Assembly (NCBI GenBank): GCA_024695565.1
Contig: JAILHX010000118.1
Location: 1 to 46,433 of the forward strand
Source of the DNA: Saccharofermentans sp.
GTDB lineage: Bacteria > Bacillota_A > Clostridia > Saccharofermentanales > Saccharofermentanaceae
DNA length: 46,433 bases
Direction of reading: 5' to 3'
Below the pieces are notes generated by a model. It was not told the DNA's origin and made no database searches. It saw nothing but the letters and a program-made list of their open reading frames with translations. Positions 23,715 through 32,338 of the stretch are shown piece by piece; the first letter of the stretch is position 1, and every line of letters begins with the position of its first letter. The position numbers and the translations under genes were made by a program.

Positions 23715-25493
23715 TTGGAAAGTCATTGGAGCGTATTCTATCCTGAGAAATACTCGAATCCGGAACTCAATTCGGTTGAGACTCTTTACATGCGCATCAG
23801 GAAGGTCTGCATCGAGAATCCTGACAGGACCGCATTGGAGTACGGCACATCCAAATTCACTTATTCCGAATTCCTCGATAAGATCAATCAGACAGCGCTC
23901 GCATGGAAGAGACTGGGTGTCAAAAAAGGCGATGTCGTATTGCTCGCCATGGGCACGAATCCCCTGAATGTCATCACGATCTATGCACTGGATAAGATCG
24001 GAGCATCATCTGCTCTGGCGGTGCCTGATTTTGCAACAGAGTATTTTGTCGAATATGCGAAAAATGTCGGCGCCAAGTACTGCCTGATGAGCTGCAACCA
24101 GTATCTGAATTATTCGTCTGTTCTGAAGCAGACATATATAAAGACAGTCATCATCGGCAAGTACCGTGAGATGTCAGCGGGTCTGAACGTGATAACTGCC
24201 AGATTCTATCCGCTTGCAAGCTATGACGCTCCGGTGCCTAAGTCTGTTCCGGAAGGGATCAAACTCTGTTTTTGGAAAGACGTTCAAGCACTTGCGGACA
24301 GTTCTTCAGAACAGGAGGACGCGATCTTCGATCTGGATAACAACCGGACGGTCCTTTATCTGTTCCCGAGTGTTCCGACCGCGTGTGAAGCAATAAAGTT
24401 CAATGCCAGGAGCCTCAATATCTCAGCCAATCTTACGGAGATGGTAATTAAGACCAGCGATGATCTTACGGGAAGGCCGGTAAGAATGCTGTGCCTTAAT
24501 GAGAGCTGTTTTTCATTCGGCTTTGTGGTCGGTATACATAATGTCCTCTGCTGTGCACAGACGGTACTCCTGTTTACCTGGTACGATCCCGGCAGGATCC
24601 TTTTTGCGATCAGGAAATTCAAACCCGACGTGCTTATCGGATATTACAGTAACGTTGCTTCGATCAACAAGGCAGGTACGGGCTCTAATATATTGAAGAC
24701 TGTTGACAGGATAATAGTCGGCGGAGGCCTTCTTACGAGCAGCCAGAAGGCGACGCTTTTCGAGATAGCCCAGAATTCGAACAAGAAACTGTCGCTGTGT
24801 TCGATCACCGGCTGCGATGAAGTGCTGACTTATGCGTACGGACCTTCCGATCTCGAGAGCGACAGGCTTATCGGATTCCCGCTGCCCGGTGTCATTATGC
24901 GTGTTGCAGACAGCAACACGGGTCTTGACGCTTCGGAAGGTACGGAAGGCGAGATAGCCGTATGTTCGCCAATCGCTACGAGCATGGGGCTTGGCGAAGG
25001 CAAGGCAGGCCAGGATAAGTACAGAAAACTTCCTGACGGAAGATACTGGTTTTTCACGGGGATAATCGGTAAACAGGACGGTAACAAGATGTTTTATCTC
25101 GTGGGTGATAAAACGAAGTGCGCCAGGATCAACAGTTATCCCGTATATCCTGACAGGGTAGACGAAGCCGTGCAGATGACAGAAGGTGTTGTTGAGGCAT
25201 GTTCTGTTATCATCGAAAAGCCTGAGGGTCCTGTCCTTATTACTGCCGTAGTTCCCCAGGAAGACTATTTCTTCGATAATTCCAGCATGGAAGAATTAAG
25301 GGATAAGATCGAGTCGGAGTGTAAGATGACCCTTCATGAGGCAATGAGACCTTCGGAGATCGTTTTCTTTGTTTCTCTGCCACGCAATTCCAGAGGAACC
25401 ATGGATTATGAGGCAATCAAGGAGAAGATCGAACTCATCCAGAATGATGATGTTGCCGAAAATTTTCCTCTGGAATCCGAGGTAACGGAATAA
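23715..25493 (+). CDS. AMP-binding (adenylate-forming) family protein with degenerate motifs
   Basis: A 592-aa protein with the overall order of acyl-CoA synthetases and NRPS A-domains (FTYSEFLDKINQTALAWKRLGVKKGDVVLLAMG at the start, a C-terminal PVYPDRVDEAV lobe). Key motifs are altered. The phosphate loop usually written TSGTTGxPK reads FPSVPTACEAIKFN at about 217-230. The TGD motif reads FTGIIGKQDG, and the A10 lysine of PRxxxGK is replaced by T562 (PRNSRGTMDY). An active ligase is therefore doubtful, and a binding or structural role is possible. It starts with TTG, supported by AAGGGAGAGG, and stands alone before the DUF885 gene. Confidence 0.75.
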   Translation: MESHWSVFYPEKYSNPELNSVETLYMRIRKVCIENPDRTALEYGTSKFTYSEFLDKINQTALAWKRLGVKKGDVVLLAMGTNPLNVITIYALDKIGASSALAVPDFATEYFVEYAKNVGAKYCLMSCNQYLNYSSVLKQTYIKTVIIGKYREMSAGLNVITARFYPLASYDAPVPKSVPEGIKLCFWKDVQALADSSSEQEDAIFDLDNNRTVLYLFPSVPTACEAIKFNARSLNISANLTEMVIKTSDDLTGRPVRMLCLNESCFSFGFVVGIHNVLCCAQTVLLFTWYDPGRILFAIRKFKPDVLIGYYSNVASINKAGTGSNILKTVDRIIVGGGLLTSSQKATLFEIAQNSNKKLSLCSITGCDEVLTYAYGPSDLESDRLIGFPLPGVIMRVADSNTGLDASEGTEGEIAVCSPIATSMGLGEGKAGQDKYRKLPDGRYWFFTGIIGKQDGNKMFYLVGDKTKCARINSYPVYPDRVDEAVQMTEGVVEACSVIIEKPEGPVLITAVVPQEDYFFDNSSMEELRDKIESECKMTLHEAMRPSEIVFFVSLPRNSRGTMDYEAIKEKIELIQNDDVAENFPLESEVTE

Positions 25494-25578
25494 TCTTTGT
25501 GTTAAAATTCGTTTGATTTCTACATAAATCAATAAGGGATAATGATTTGGGTAATAAGGAAAAGGAGATGATCACACA

Positions 25579-27585
25579 ATGAAAAAACTACCCAAAAGAA
25601 TAGTTGCGCTCCTATGCGCAGCTGCTCTTCTGCTTCCCATGGCTGCCTGCACTGAGTCAGGCGGCGGCAGATCGGGCGGCGGAAGACATTCCGGCGGAGA
25701 CAGCAAACCGCGCGGCGGTGATGAGACTTATGCAACGGATATCACGGATCCCACGGATCCCACGGATCCTACTGATCCTACCGATCCTACGGATCCTACA
25801 GGAACAACCCCGGTATATACCGGCGATTTCATTCCTACATCAGATGAACTGACATATCCTGATCATGTGGCTACTCTCGATGAGATCCATCCTTATCACG
25901 AACCCGGTACTCTGCAGGGTACTGATGCACTTGATATGCTCACACAGGTTGAAAATGATGTTCTCTGGCATGAGGTCACTAGTTATGCCGACATAGAGAT
26001 CCTCTTTGATGAACCTGAAAAATTCGGTTTCTACTATACCGACATCACATGGGGAGATTTTATTACCATCGACCAGTATGGCGAGGAACAGATCTACTAT
26101 GAGAAGATGCTCGAGAACCTTTTGATGATCGATTACACTACACTGAGCGGTGACGACAAACTCTGCTATGACAAGATGGTTTATGATCTTGAAGAGACGA
26201 TTTATGCATATTCATACACGTCGTTCAATTATTATACGATGATCTTCAACTATCTCGTAGGACCGCAGTCTGATATCCTTTTCGTTCTTGAGGTGTTCTC
26301 TTTCGAGACGGTTGAGGATGCCCAGAATTACATCCTGCTCGTTAAGGATATTGACAGATACTATGACCTGATGTGTGAATACGAAGAGGAGAGAGTTGCC
26401 TACGGCTTCGCATCTTCTGACAACAGCTATGAGGAAGCTGCGGTCTCATTCGATAATCTTGTCGCACAGAAGGATGACTGCTTCCTATATGCTTCATTCG
26501 AAGAGAGGCTCGACAACATCAAAGATCTCTCGTCTGCTGACAGGGACAGGCTCATAGCAGAGCACGAGAGCGCGATGAAGGACGTCATGTTCCCTGAGTT
26601 TCAGGAGTGCGCTGACCGCATGAGAGCTCTTAAGGGCTCAGGCGGAGTAGATGCGGGTCTTTGCGAGTACAGAGGCGGAGACGCTTACTATGCAATGCTT
26701 ACGAGAGGCATGACAAACAGCGGTAAGACAGTTGATGAGAGCATTGCTGCTCTTGATGCAAGGATCGATATGATCTATGACGAGTTCAATGACATCATCA
26801 ACTCAGGATTCGGCTGGTATGACGAGTATTTAAATCATGCATATTCAAAGGGCGACATCAATGACAATCTCGATTATCTCTATGGTGAGATCGGTGCCGA
26901 TTTCCCGGATATTCCTTCACACAGTTACTTCATGATGGACGTTCCCGAAGTGTTCGAAGAGAACTTCTCACCGGCAGCTTACCTCGGTTATCACCTCGAC
27001 AACTTTGACTCGAACATGCTTATCGTAAATAACTCACAGGTTGACGATGACTTTGGTGTAACAGTTGCACACGAGGCATATCCCGGACACATGTTCCAGT
27101 CGATCTACACACGTGCCCATACAACTCATCCGTACCTGTATCTGACGGAGTCCACAGGCTATCTGGAAGGATGGGCTACATATGTCGAGAATTACTCGAT
27201 GAAGTACTTTACGGATAACGGCGAGATCTCCGATGCGATGACCCTCATCAGAGACGAGTCGCTGTTAGGTCTTCTTTGCAGTACGAGAGTTGACTATGGA
27301 ATCCATGTTGAGAACTGGTCTTTGCAGGACTGCATCGACTATTTCAACGGCTTCGGATTCGGTGTTACCGAGGATTCTTTCTCGAAGTTCTACACGCTTA
27401 TCGTTACCGATCCCGGCTATTATGCAAAGTACGGAATGGGTTATCTGTGGACACAGCAGACCATGGAAGATATGCACGCTCTGCACCCTGATGCAACGGA
27501 TAAGGAGATCCATACGGCATACCTTGATTCGATGACAGGAACGTTTGAACAGATCAATGCATACATGGATGAACTCTTAAGCTGA
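25579..27585 (+). CDS. DUF885-family zinc-peptidase-like lipoprotein
   Basis: A 668-aa exported lipoprotein. The signal peptide ends in LPMAAC with lipidated C24. A Gly/Arg/Ser-rich stretch and six DPT repeats then form a flexible tether (residues about 25-80). The globular part is a DUF885 (PF05960) protein. The probable metal site is H498-E499 and H504 in HEAYPGHMF, with ESTGYLEGWATYVEN downstream as the usual second-ligand region. These proteins are thought to be metallopeptidases, but substrates are unknown. The SD AAAGGAG lies about 11 bases before the ATG. A strong terminator follows at 27609-27648, so it is probably monocistronic or the end of a unit with the previous gene. Confidence 0.9.
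   Translation: MKKLPKRIVALLCAAALLLPMAACTESGGGRSGGGRHSGGDSKPRGGDETYATDITDPTDPTDPTDPTDPTDPTGTTPVYTGDFIPTSDELTYPDHVATLDEIHPYHEPGTLQGTDALDMLTQVENDVLWHEVTSYADIEILFDEPEKFGFYYTDITWGDFITIDQYGEEQIYYEKMLENLLMIDYTTLSGDDKLCYDKMVYDLEETIYAYSYTSFNYYTMIFNYLVGPQSDILFVLEVFSFETVEDAQNYILLVKDIDRYYDLMCEYEEERVAYGFASSDNSYEEAAVSFDNLVAQKDDCFLYASFEERLDNIKDLSSADRDRLIAEHESAMKDVMFPEFQECADRMRALKGSGGVDAGLCEYRGGDAYYAMLTRGMTNSGKTVDESIAALDARIDMIYDEFNDIINSGFGWYDEYLNHAYSKGDINDNLDYLYGEIGADFPDIPSHSYFMMDVPEVFEENFSPAAYLGYHLDNFDSNMLIVNNSQVDDDFGVTVAHEAYPGHMFQSIYTRAHTTHPYLYLTESTGYLEGWATYVENYSMKYFTDNGEISDAMTLIRDESLLGLLCSTRVDYGIHVENWSLQDCIDYFNGFGFGVTEDSFSKFYTLIVTDPGYYAKYGMGYLWTQQTMEDMHALHPDATDKEIHTAYLDSMTGTFEQINAYMDELLS
25747..25800 (+). 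repeat. 9-bp tandem repeat coding for Asp-Pro-Thr
   Basis: Six copies of a GATCC(C/T)AC(G/T/C/A)-like unit in frame within the DUF885 lipoprotein. Copy-number change would keep the frame and only alter tether length. Confidence 0.85.
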
Positions 27586-27608
27586 TCCGTTGCCACAAAA
27601 AAACACCA

Positions 27609-27648
27609 AAAGGTCCCTTGGGCAGATTTGCCCGGGGGCCTTTATTTT
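27609..27648 (+). terminator. Intrinsic terminator after the DUF885 gene
   Basis: AAAGGTCCCTTGGGCA faces TGCCCGGGGGCCTTT, with a few mismatches in the middle, then TTTATTTT. It lies about 25 bases after the stop. Confidence 0.85.
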
Positions 27649-27697
27649 AGGGCTTTTCCGCGAAAATTACGCTTTGATAACATTTTATTTATTTTTC

Positions 27698-27724
27698 TTG
27701 AGAATAATATGGTTGTGTTATAAT
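27698..27724 (+). promoter_or_regulatory. Promoter for the PP2C-like/LysM-like gene
   Basis: TTGAGA (27698-27703) and TATAAT (27719-27724) are separated by 15 bases. The ATG at 27756 with GGAGG follows about 30 bases later. Confidence 0.6.
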
Positions 27725-27755
27725 TAGCGTGAATAATTATACGGAGGACGGCTTC

Positions 27756-30700
27756 ATGGCTACCTTAACAAGGCTTGCTAGCACGCTGACAGCGCGCTAT
27801 TTCCCTTCCGGCACACTCACAGACGCTTTCTATCTTGACGGTAGATTATGCGGCAAGAGAGAGACTAGACAGGCCGATATTACTATCGACAAAGACGAGA
27901 GAGGTTTCTTCTTCTCGCTTTTCACGCATCCTACGATCGAAGGTTTTGAACCGGGAACCATTCCGCCGTTCGAACCCCAGCTCAGAGGCCTTTGCAACGA
28001 AGTAAAGACAGCCCACAAAGAGATCGACGCTATGATCGAAAAATTCCTGTCAACCGCAGTAGAGGTTGCAGGTACGACCAAACTTACAGATAACGAGACG
28101 AGAGACCCGTATTTCACCGGTGTCATCGTTAGAGATTCCGAGGCGTTTGCAGTTACTATCGGCGGCGGCCTCGCATTCCTATACAGAGACGACACGATGT
28201 TCCCTCTGACTGACGCAGGCATTCCCATGGAGCCTATCGATGCTTACGGCAACAGAGTCGGTGACTTTCAGTATTACTGCTCATCCAAGACAGCCAATGC
28301 TCTCTGGTCTAACTTCTTCACGCTTACACCTGACGACTGCATCATCCTCTGCAACAAGGCAATCTACGATGCATTGGGTCAGAGAGAGATCTTAAGGATC
28401 CTCACAGACGCTGAGGACCAGTGCGATGCAGCAGGCCTCATCCTTACGCAGGCTTCTGCAAGAATGCCCAACACACCTATGCAGATCTCCATCTCATTCG
28501 TTGAGAGCGTTACGAAGGAAGAGAAGAGAGGCTTGTTCGGCAAGAAAAAGAAGAACAAGGATTACGACAGTGCCAGCCACGAACTTTTAGAGTCCACGGT
28601 CGAGGGCGGTGAAGTCGGTGCAGCAGCCAAGGCAATTGCTGATGCAGGCTTCGTAAGCCTCACACCCGAAGCTGCCGTTGTACCCGCCGCTGCAGCTGCA
28701 GCCGCAGCCGCACCTGCTGACGGAAGCGTACAGTTCGGCGATATGGCAGGACAGCCCGAAGCACAGAAGGTTCCTGAAGCTGCACCCGAATTCCCTGATA
28801 AGACATCCACACCTGAAGAACTCTCTGCTGAAGAAGCAATGAAGAGGATCTTCGGTGAGATGCAGAAGTCGGCACAGAGTGATTCCGAAGCAGTATCCCA
28901 GGCAGAGGCTGCCGCTGCTCAGGATTCACCGTTCGTATTCAATATTGACAACGTCGCTACTTCACAGGAAGTTGCTGCCGCAGCTCCTGCAGCACCTGTC
29001 ATGGAGACGGTCTCAAAGACTGAGTTTACTCCTGACATGTCAGACGATTCGCCGACGAAGCCCGTATCTGATATCAATTCACTCCTGTTTACTTCTTCAT
29101 CCGGAGTTCTTGCAAAGGCAATCGCAGAATCCAAGGCGAAGGAAACAGCTGCCAAGGAGACAACGATCGCTGATCTTACAGAAGAACCCGTTGTTCCTGT
29201 TATCCCTGCAGCACCCGTTGCTCCTGTTGCTCCTGCTGCTGCCGCTCCTGCAGCTGCCGCAGTTCCGTTTGCCGGCGCTGCTGTTGCCGGTGCCGCTGCT
29301 GCGGTTCCGCCCGCACCTGCAGTTGTCAACAAGCCCGAAGAGATCGTTTTCGCGCCCGGCGAAGTAAAAGCTGACGCAGGTCAGTCTGATGTAACAGCCA
29401 ATGCTGAAGATACATTCGATCCTTACGGCAAGACTTCTGCCCAGGAACTCAAGAATACGGCACCTATCGTATTTGGCGATGACGGTCTTGCTCCGAAGGA
29501 AGAGCCCGTTGTATCCGAAGAAGTCTCTTCAATTCCTGTTCCTGAGTATGAACTCACGGAGAACAAGCCCGAATTGAAGGATGAAGATAAGCTCGGCATC
29601 GATTTCCCTGAGACGGATAAGCCTCAGGAAGTCATCCACGAACCTGCACCCCAGGCTGTTATCAAAGAAGAGCCTGTTGCAGCACCTGCCGAAGACGACA
29701 TCGTACTGCCGTTCGGCAATCCCGCATATGTATCCGGCATGGAAGAGCCTGTCGCAAAGGCAGACGATATTCCCCAGATGCCGCTCTACGATTCTGATAA
29801 TTACAACAACCCGGTCAACGCGGTCGGTTCAGAAGAGAATATCTCACAACCCTACGAGAATGCTTCGTTCTACGGAGATTACGCAGGTGCTGAAGCTCAG
29901 GCAGAGGCGGGCCAGCAGGTTCCTCCTTACCAGCCCTACGGCGCAGAGGCATTCTCAGCCGTTGACCAGAGCAGCTTCGGTACATATGGCACACAGAATG
30001 AGAATATGCAGGGAGGTGCACCTATGGACAGTAACGGATATCCCGAGTTCGGAAATGGCGAGAACGGATACGTTCCCGGCTATGATCAGGCACCTTCCGG
30101 CGGATATGAGCAATATCCCAATGGCGAATATCAGGATCCCAATGCCGCTGCGTCACCTTTCTATCAGCAGGAAGGCGGATATACAGACTTCGGAGCACAG
30201 GCTCAGGAAGCATATGGTGACGATTATGCCCAGCCTCAGGCTTCCGCTTCTTCTTCAGCTTCATTAGACGACGAGTGGTTCAATAACATCCTCGGTGTTG
30301 ATGATGCAGGCCAGGCTTATGGCGGAGAGCAGGGTTACGGTTACGATCCTGCAGGCGAAGCACAGCCCGTTATGCCCGATGCACAGCAGCAGGCCCAGTA
30401 CACGAACCCCGGCCAGACTTCTTACAGACCTTCAGGCTCAGGCCCGAACAATAACGGAAGACCTACAGGCAGCGCACCCCGTACGAGTGCTTCTTCAGGC
30501 GCAGGCGGAGGCGGCGGAAAGAAGATGAAGCTTAACCGCAACGGTTATATGTTCATCGCATTCCTCGCGATCTTACTGATCTGCATCATTATCGTTGTTG
30601 CCCTGATCGCAAGAGGATGCAGCAAGAAGCCGGAGCCTACAGAGACATCTGTAACTGTTGCTTCCGAATCCATCACGACGGCACCTACAGCTCCGTCTAC

Positions 30701-31061
30701 CCAGGCAACTCTTGCAGATCCTTCTGCTCCTATCGGTTATTTCGTATTCTCCGACTATACCGGTTACAGGACTTGGTGGGATGTATTCCATTACGTTTAC
30801 GGTTATGATATCGAGAATAACAGCGATCCGAGAATTGCGATCATCATCACTTATAACAAGCTCGATCCAACTACTTACTCAGGTCCTAACAGCGGAGACA
30901 GACTCCTCCTGCCTCCTAAGGAAGTAATCGATGGAACGCTCGAGAATACCTGGAGTGCAGGCCCTGATGCAGGAGCTGCTACAGGTGCTGACGGTGCAGT
31001 CGAGACACAGGCCGGTGAGACAACATCTGACGAGATTACAAGTTCGATCCACATCACCTGA
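27756..31061 (+). CDS. Large membrane protein: PP2C-like pseudophosphatase, disordered linker, one TM, LysM-like outer domain
   Basis: A 1101-aa protein starting at ATG 27756, chosen over an in-frame GTG at 27729 because GGAGG lies eight bases before it. Residues about 1-255 have the strand pattern of PP2C phosphatases: AVTIGGGLAFLYRDDTMFPLTD resembles the GDSRxYLxRxG strand, and PDDCIILCNKAIYDALGQREI resembles the GDxxLLCSDGL strand. The metal-binding aspartates are replaced, so catalysis is not expected. Basic KKKKNK follows, then about 650 residues rich in Ala/Pro/Glu and later Gly/Tyr/Gln. One membrane helix lies at about 932-955. The outside part has a Thr/Ser spacer and a LysM-like region (about 994-1058: TWWDVFHYVYG, IIITYNKLD, SGDRLLLPP). 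It could link cytoplasmic signalling to peptidoglycan. Confidence 0.78.
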   Translation: MATLTRLASTLTARYFPSGTLTDAFYLDGRLCGKRETRQADITIDKDERGFFFSLFTHPTIEGFEPGTIPPFEPQLRGLCNEVKTAHKEIDAMIEKFLSTAVEVAGTTKLTDNETRDPYFTGVIVRDSEAFAVTIGGGLAFLYRDDTMFPLTDAGIPMEPIDAYGNRVGDFQYYCSSKTANALWSNFFTLTPDDCIILCNKAIYDALGQREILRILTDAEDQCDAAGLILTQASARMPNTPMQISISFVESVTKEEKRGLFGKKKKNKDYDSASHELLESTVEGGEVGAAAKAIADAGFVSLTPEAAVVPAAAAAAAAAPADGSVQFGDMAGQPEAQKVPEAAPEFPDKTSTPEELSAEEAMKRIFGEMQKSAQSDSEAVSQAEAAAAQDSPFVFNIDNVATSQEVAAAAPAAPVMETVSKTEFTPDMSDDSPTKPVSDINSLLFTSSSGVLAKAIAESKAKETAAKETTIADLTEEPVVPVIPAAPVAPVAPAAAAPAAAAVPFAGAAVAGAAAAVPPAPAVVNKPEEIVFAPGEVKADAGQSDVTANAEDTFDPYGKTSAQELKNTAPIVFGDDGLAPKEEPVVSEEVSSIPVPEYELTENKPELKDEDKLGIDFPETDKPQEVIHEPAPQAVIKEEPVAAPAEDDIVLPFGNPAYVSGMEEPVAKADDIPQMPLYDSDNYNNPVNAVGSEENISQPYENASFYGDYAGAEAQAEAGQQVPPYQPYGAEAFSAVDQSSFGTYGTQNENMQGGAPMDSNGYPEFGNGENGYVPGYDQAPSGGYEQYPNGEYQDPNAAASPFYQQEGGYTDFGAQAQEAYGDDYAQPQASASSSASLDDEWFNNILGVDDAGQAYGGEQGYGYDPAGEAQPVMPDAQQQAQYTNPGQTSYRPSGSGPNNNGRPTGSAPRTSASSGAGGGGGKKMKLNRNGYMFIAFLAILLICIIIVVALIARGCSKKPEPTETSVTVASESITTAPTAPSTQATLADPSAPIGYFVFSDYTGYRTWWDVFHYVYGYDIENNSDPRIAIIITYNKLDPTTYSGPNSGDRLLLPPKEVIDGTLENTWSAGPDAGAATGADGAVETQAGETTSDEITSSIHIT

Positions 31062-31097
31062 TCTGTCAAGCGAAAATCATTATCATACACAATCAGA

Positions 31098-31136
31098 CCG
31101 CCTGCTGTGAATTCCACGGCAGGCGGCTTGTTTTTT
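31098..31136 (+). terminator. Intrinsic terminator after the PP2C-like/LysM-like gene
   Basis: A perfect CCGCCTGC/GCAGGCGG stem (31098-31105 with 31119-31126), with a GTG/CAC inner pairing, runs into CTTGTTTTTT. Confidence 0.9.
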
Positions 31137-31183
31137 GGCTATTTAGTCAACTCATTTTGTAACAAAAAAGTAAGATTCAAGTA

Positions 31184-31189
31184 TATAAT
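31184..31189 (+). promoter_or_regulatory. -10 box of the serC-like/serA operon
   Basis: A perfect TATAAT about 42 bases before the ATG at 31231. The best -35 candidate (TTGTAA at 31157) is 21 bases away, too far, so the -35 is uncertain. Confidence 0.5.
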
Positions 31190-31230
31190 GCTATTGCTCT
31201 AATAATAACGCGCGAAAAGAGGGTTTTAAC

Positions 31231-32316
31231 ATGCATAAGAAACTGTTCATACCTGGACCTATCGAAGTTTCGCAGGATGTACTGGAGAAGATGGCTACAC
31301 CGATGATCGGACACAGGACCAAGGATATGTCCGCTCTTCAGCAGTCAATTTCCGAGAAGCTCCAGAAGGTAATGATGACAAACAACACTATCGTTTTGTC
31401 AACATCATCAGGCAGTGGTCTTATGGAAGGTGCCGTAAGAAGTTTTACAAAGACAAGAGCCGCCGTTTTCTCCATCGGCGCATTCGGTAAGAGATGGCAC
31501 AAAATGTGCACATCCAACGGCATTGCAGCTGACATCTTCGAATCAGAGCTCGGTCAGCCTACAACACCTGAGATGATCGAGGCAGCTCTTTCAACAGGCA
31601 AGTACGACCTTATCACGATTACACAGAATGAGACATCAACAGGCATCCATAATCCCATGGATAAGCTTGCTGAGGTATATAAGAAGTATCCTGAAGTCAT
31701 CGTATGCGTTGACGCGGTTTCATCAATGGCAGGCGACTATATCCCTGTAGATGAGCTCGGAATCGACGTATGCATCACTTCAACACAGAAGTGCTTGGGC
31801 CTGCCTCCGGGAATGGCTATCGCTTCCGTATCCGACAAGGCTATCAAGAAGGCTGAGACAGTAGAGAACAGAGGTCTTTACTTCGATTACTTGGAACTCG
31901 TTAAGTTCGTTAAGGAGAAGCCCTATCAGTATCCTTCAACACCTTCCGAGTCACACATGTTCGCACTCGACTATCAGCTCGACAAGATCCTTGCTGAAGG
32001 CATAGAGAACAGATATCAGAGGCATGTTAAGCTCGCCAAGATCGCTCAGGACTGGGCAAGAGAGAATTGCGAACTCTACTCAAATCCCGAGAATCTCTCA
32101 GTAACGGTTACCTGTGTAACAAATACAACAGGCGTCCCTACTTCAGACCTTATCAAGGCAATGGGCGAGAAGGGTTACCTCATGAGCAACGGTTACGGTC
32201 CTCTCAAGGACAAGACCTTCAGGATCGCTCACATGGGTGATCTTACAGAAGAAGAGCTTAAGGCATATCTCAAAGACCTTGAAGAGACGATCGCAGAACT
32301 TAAGGCAAAGGCATAA
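31231..32316 (+). CDS. serC: Class V aminotransferase, probable phosphoserine aminotransferase of the SGAT/AGAT type
   Basis: A 361-aa PLP enzyme of the alanine-glyoxylate/serine-glyoxylate aminotransferase branch, not the classical SerC branch. The opening FIPGPIEVS and MIGHRTKDM are typical. D161 (VCVDAVSSMAGD) and the PLP lysine K187 (ITSTQKCLGLPPG) are clear. In several Clostridia and archaea such enzymes supply phosphoserine next to serA, and serA follows here after 22 bases. The role in serine synthesis is therefore well supported by context, though not proven by sequence. It is preceded by AAAGAGGG and a -10 box. Confidence 0.88.
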   Translation: MHKKLFIPGPIEVSQDVLEKMATPMIGHRTKDMSALQQSISEKLQKVMMTNNTIVLSTSSGSGLMEGAVRSFTKTRAAVFSIGAFGKRWHKMCTSNGIAADIFESELGQPTTPEMIEAALSTGKYDLITITQNETSTGIHNPMDKLAEVYKKYPEVIVCVDAVSSMAGDYIPVDELGIDVCITSTQKCLGLPPGMAIASVSDKAIKKAETVENRGLYFDYLELVKFVKEKPYQYPSTPSESHMFALDYQLDKILAEGIENRYQRHVKLAKIAQDWARENCELYSNPENLSVTVTCVTNTTGVPTSDLIKAMGEKGYLMSNGYGPLKDKTFRIAHMGDLTEEELKAYLKDLEETIAELKAKA

Positions 32317-32338
32317 TTAATTACGGGGGAATATAAAC

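Noticed and set aside
28855..29367. Long alternative-frame ORFs inside the low-complexity part of the PP2C-like/LysM-like gene (also 28919-29332 minus)
   Set aside because: They are shadows of the Ala/Pro-rich coding repeat. They have Arg/Leu- or Ala/Gly-biased composition, no SD and no domain.
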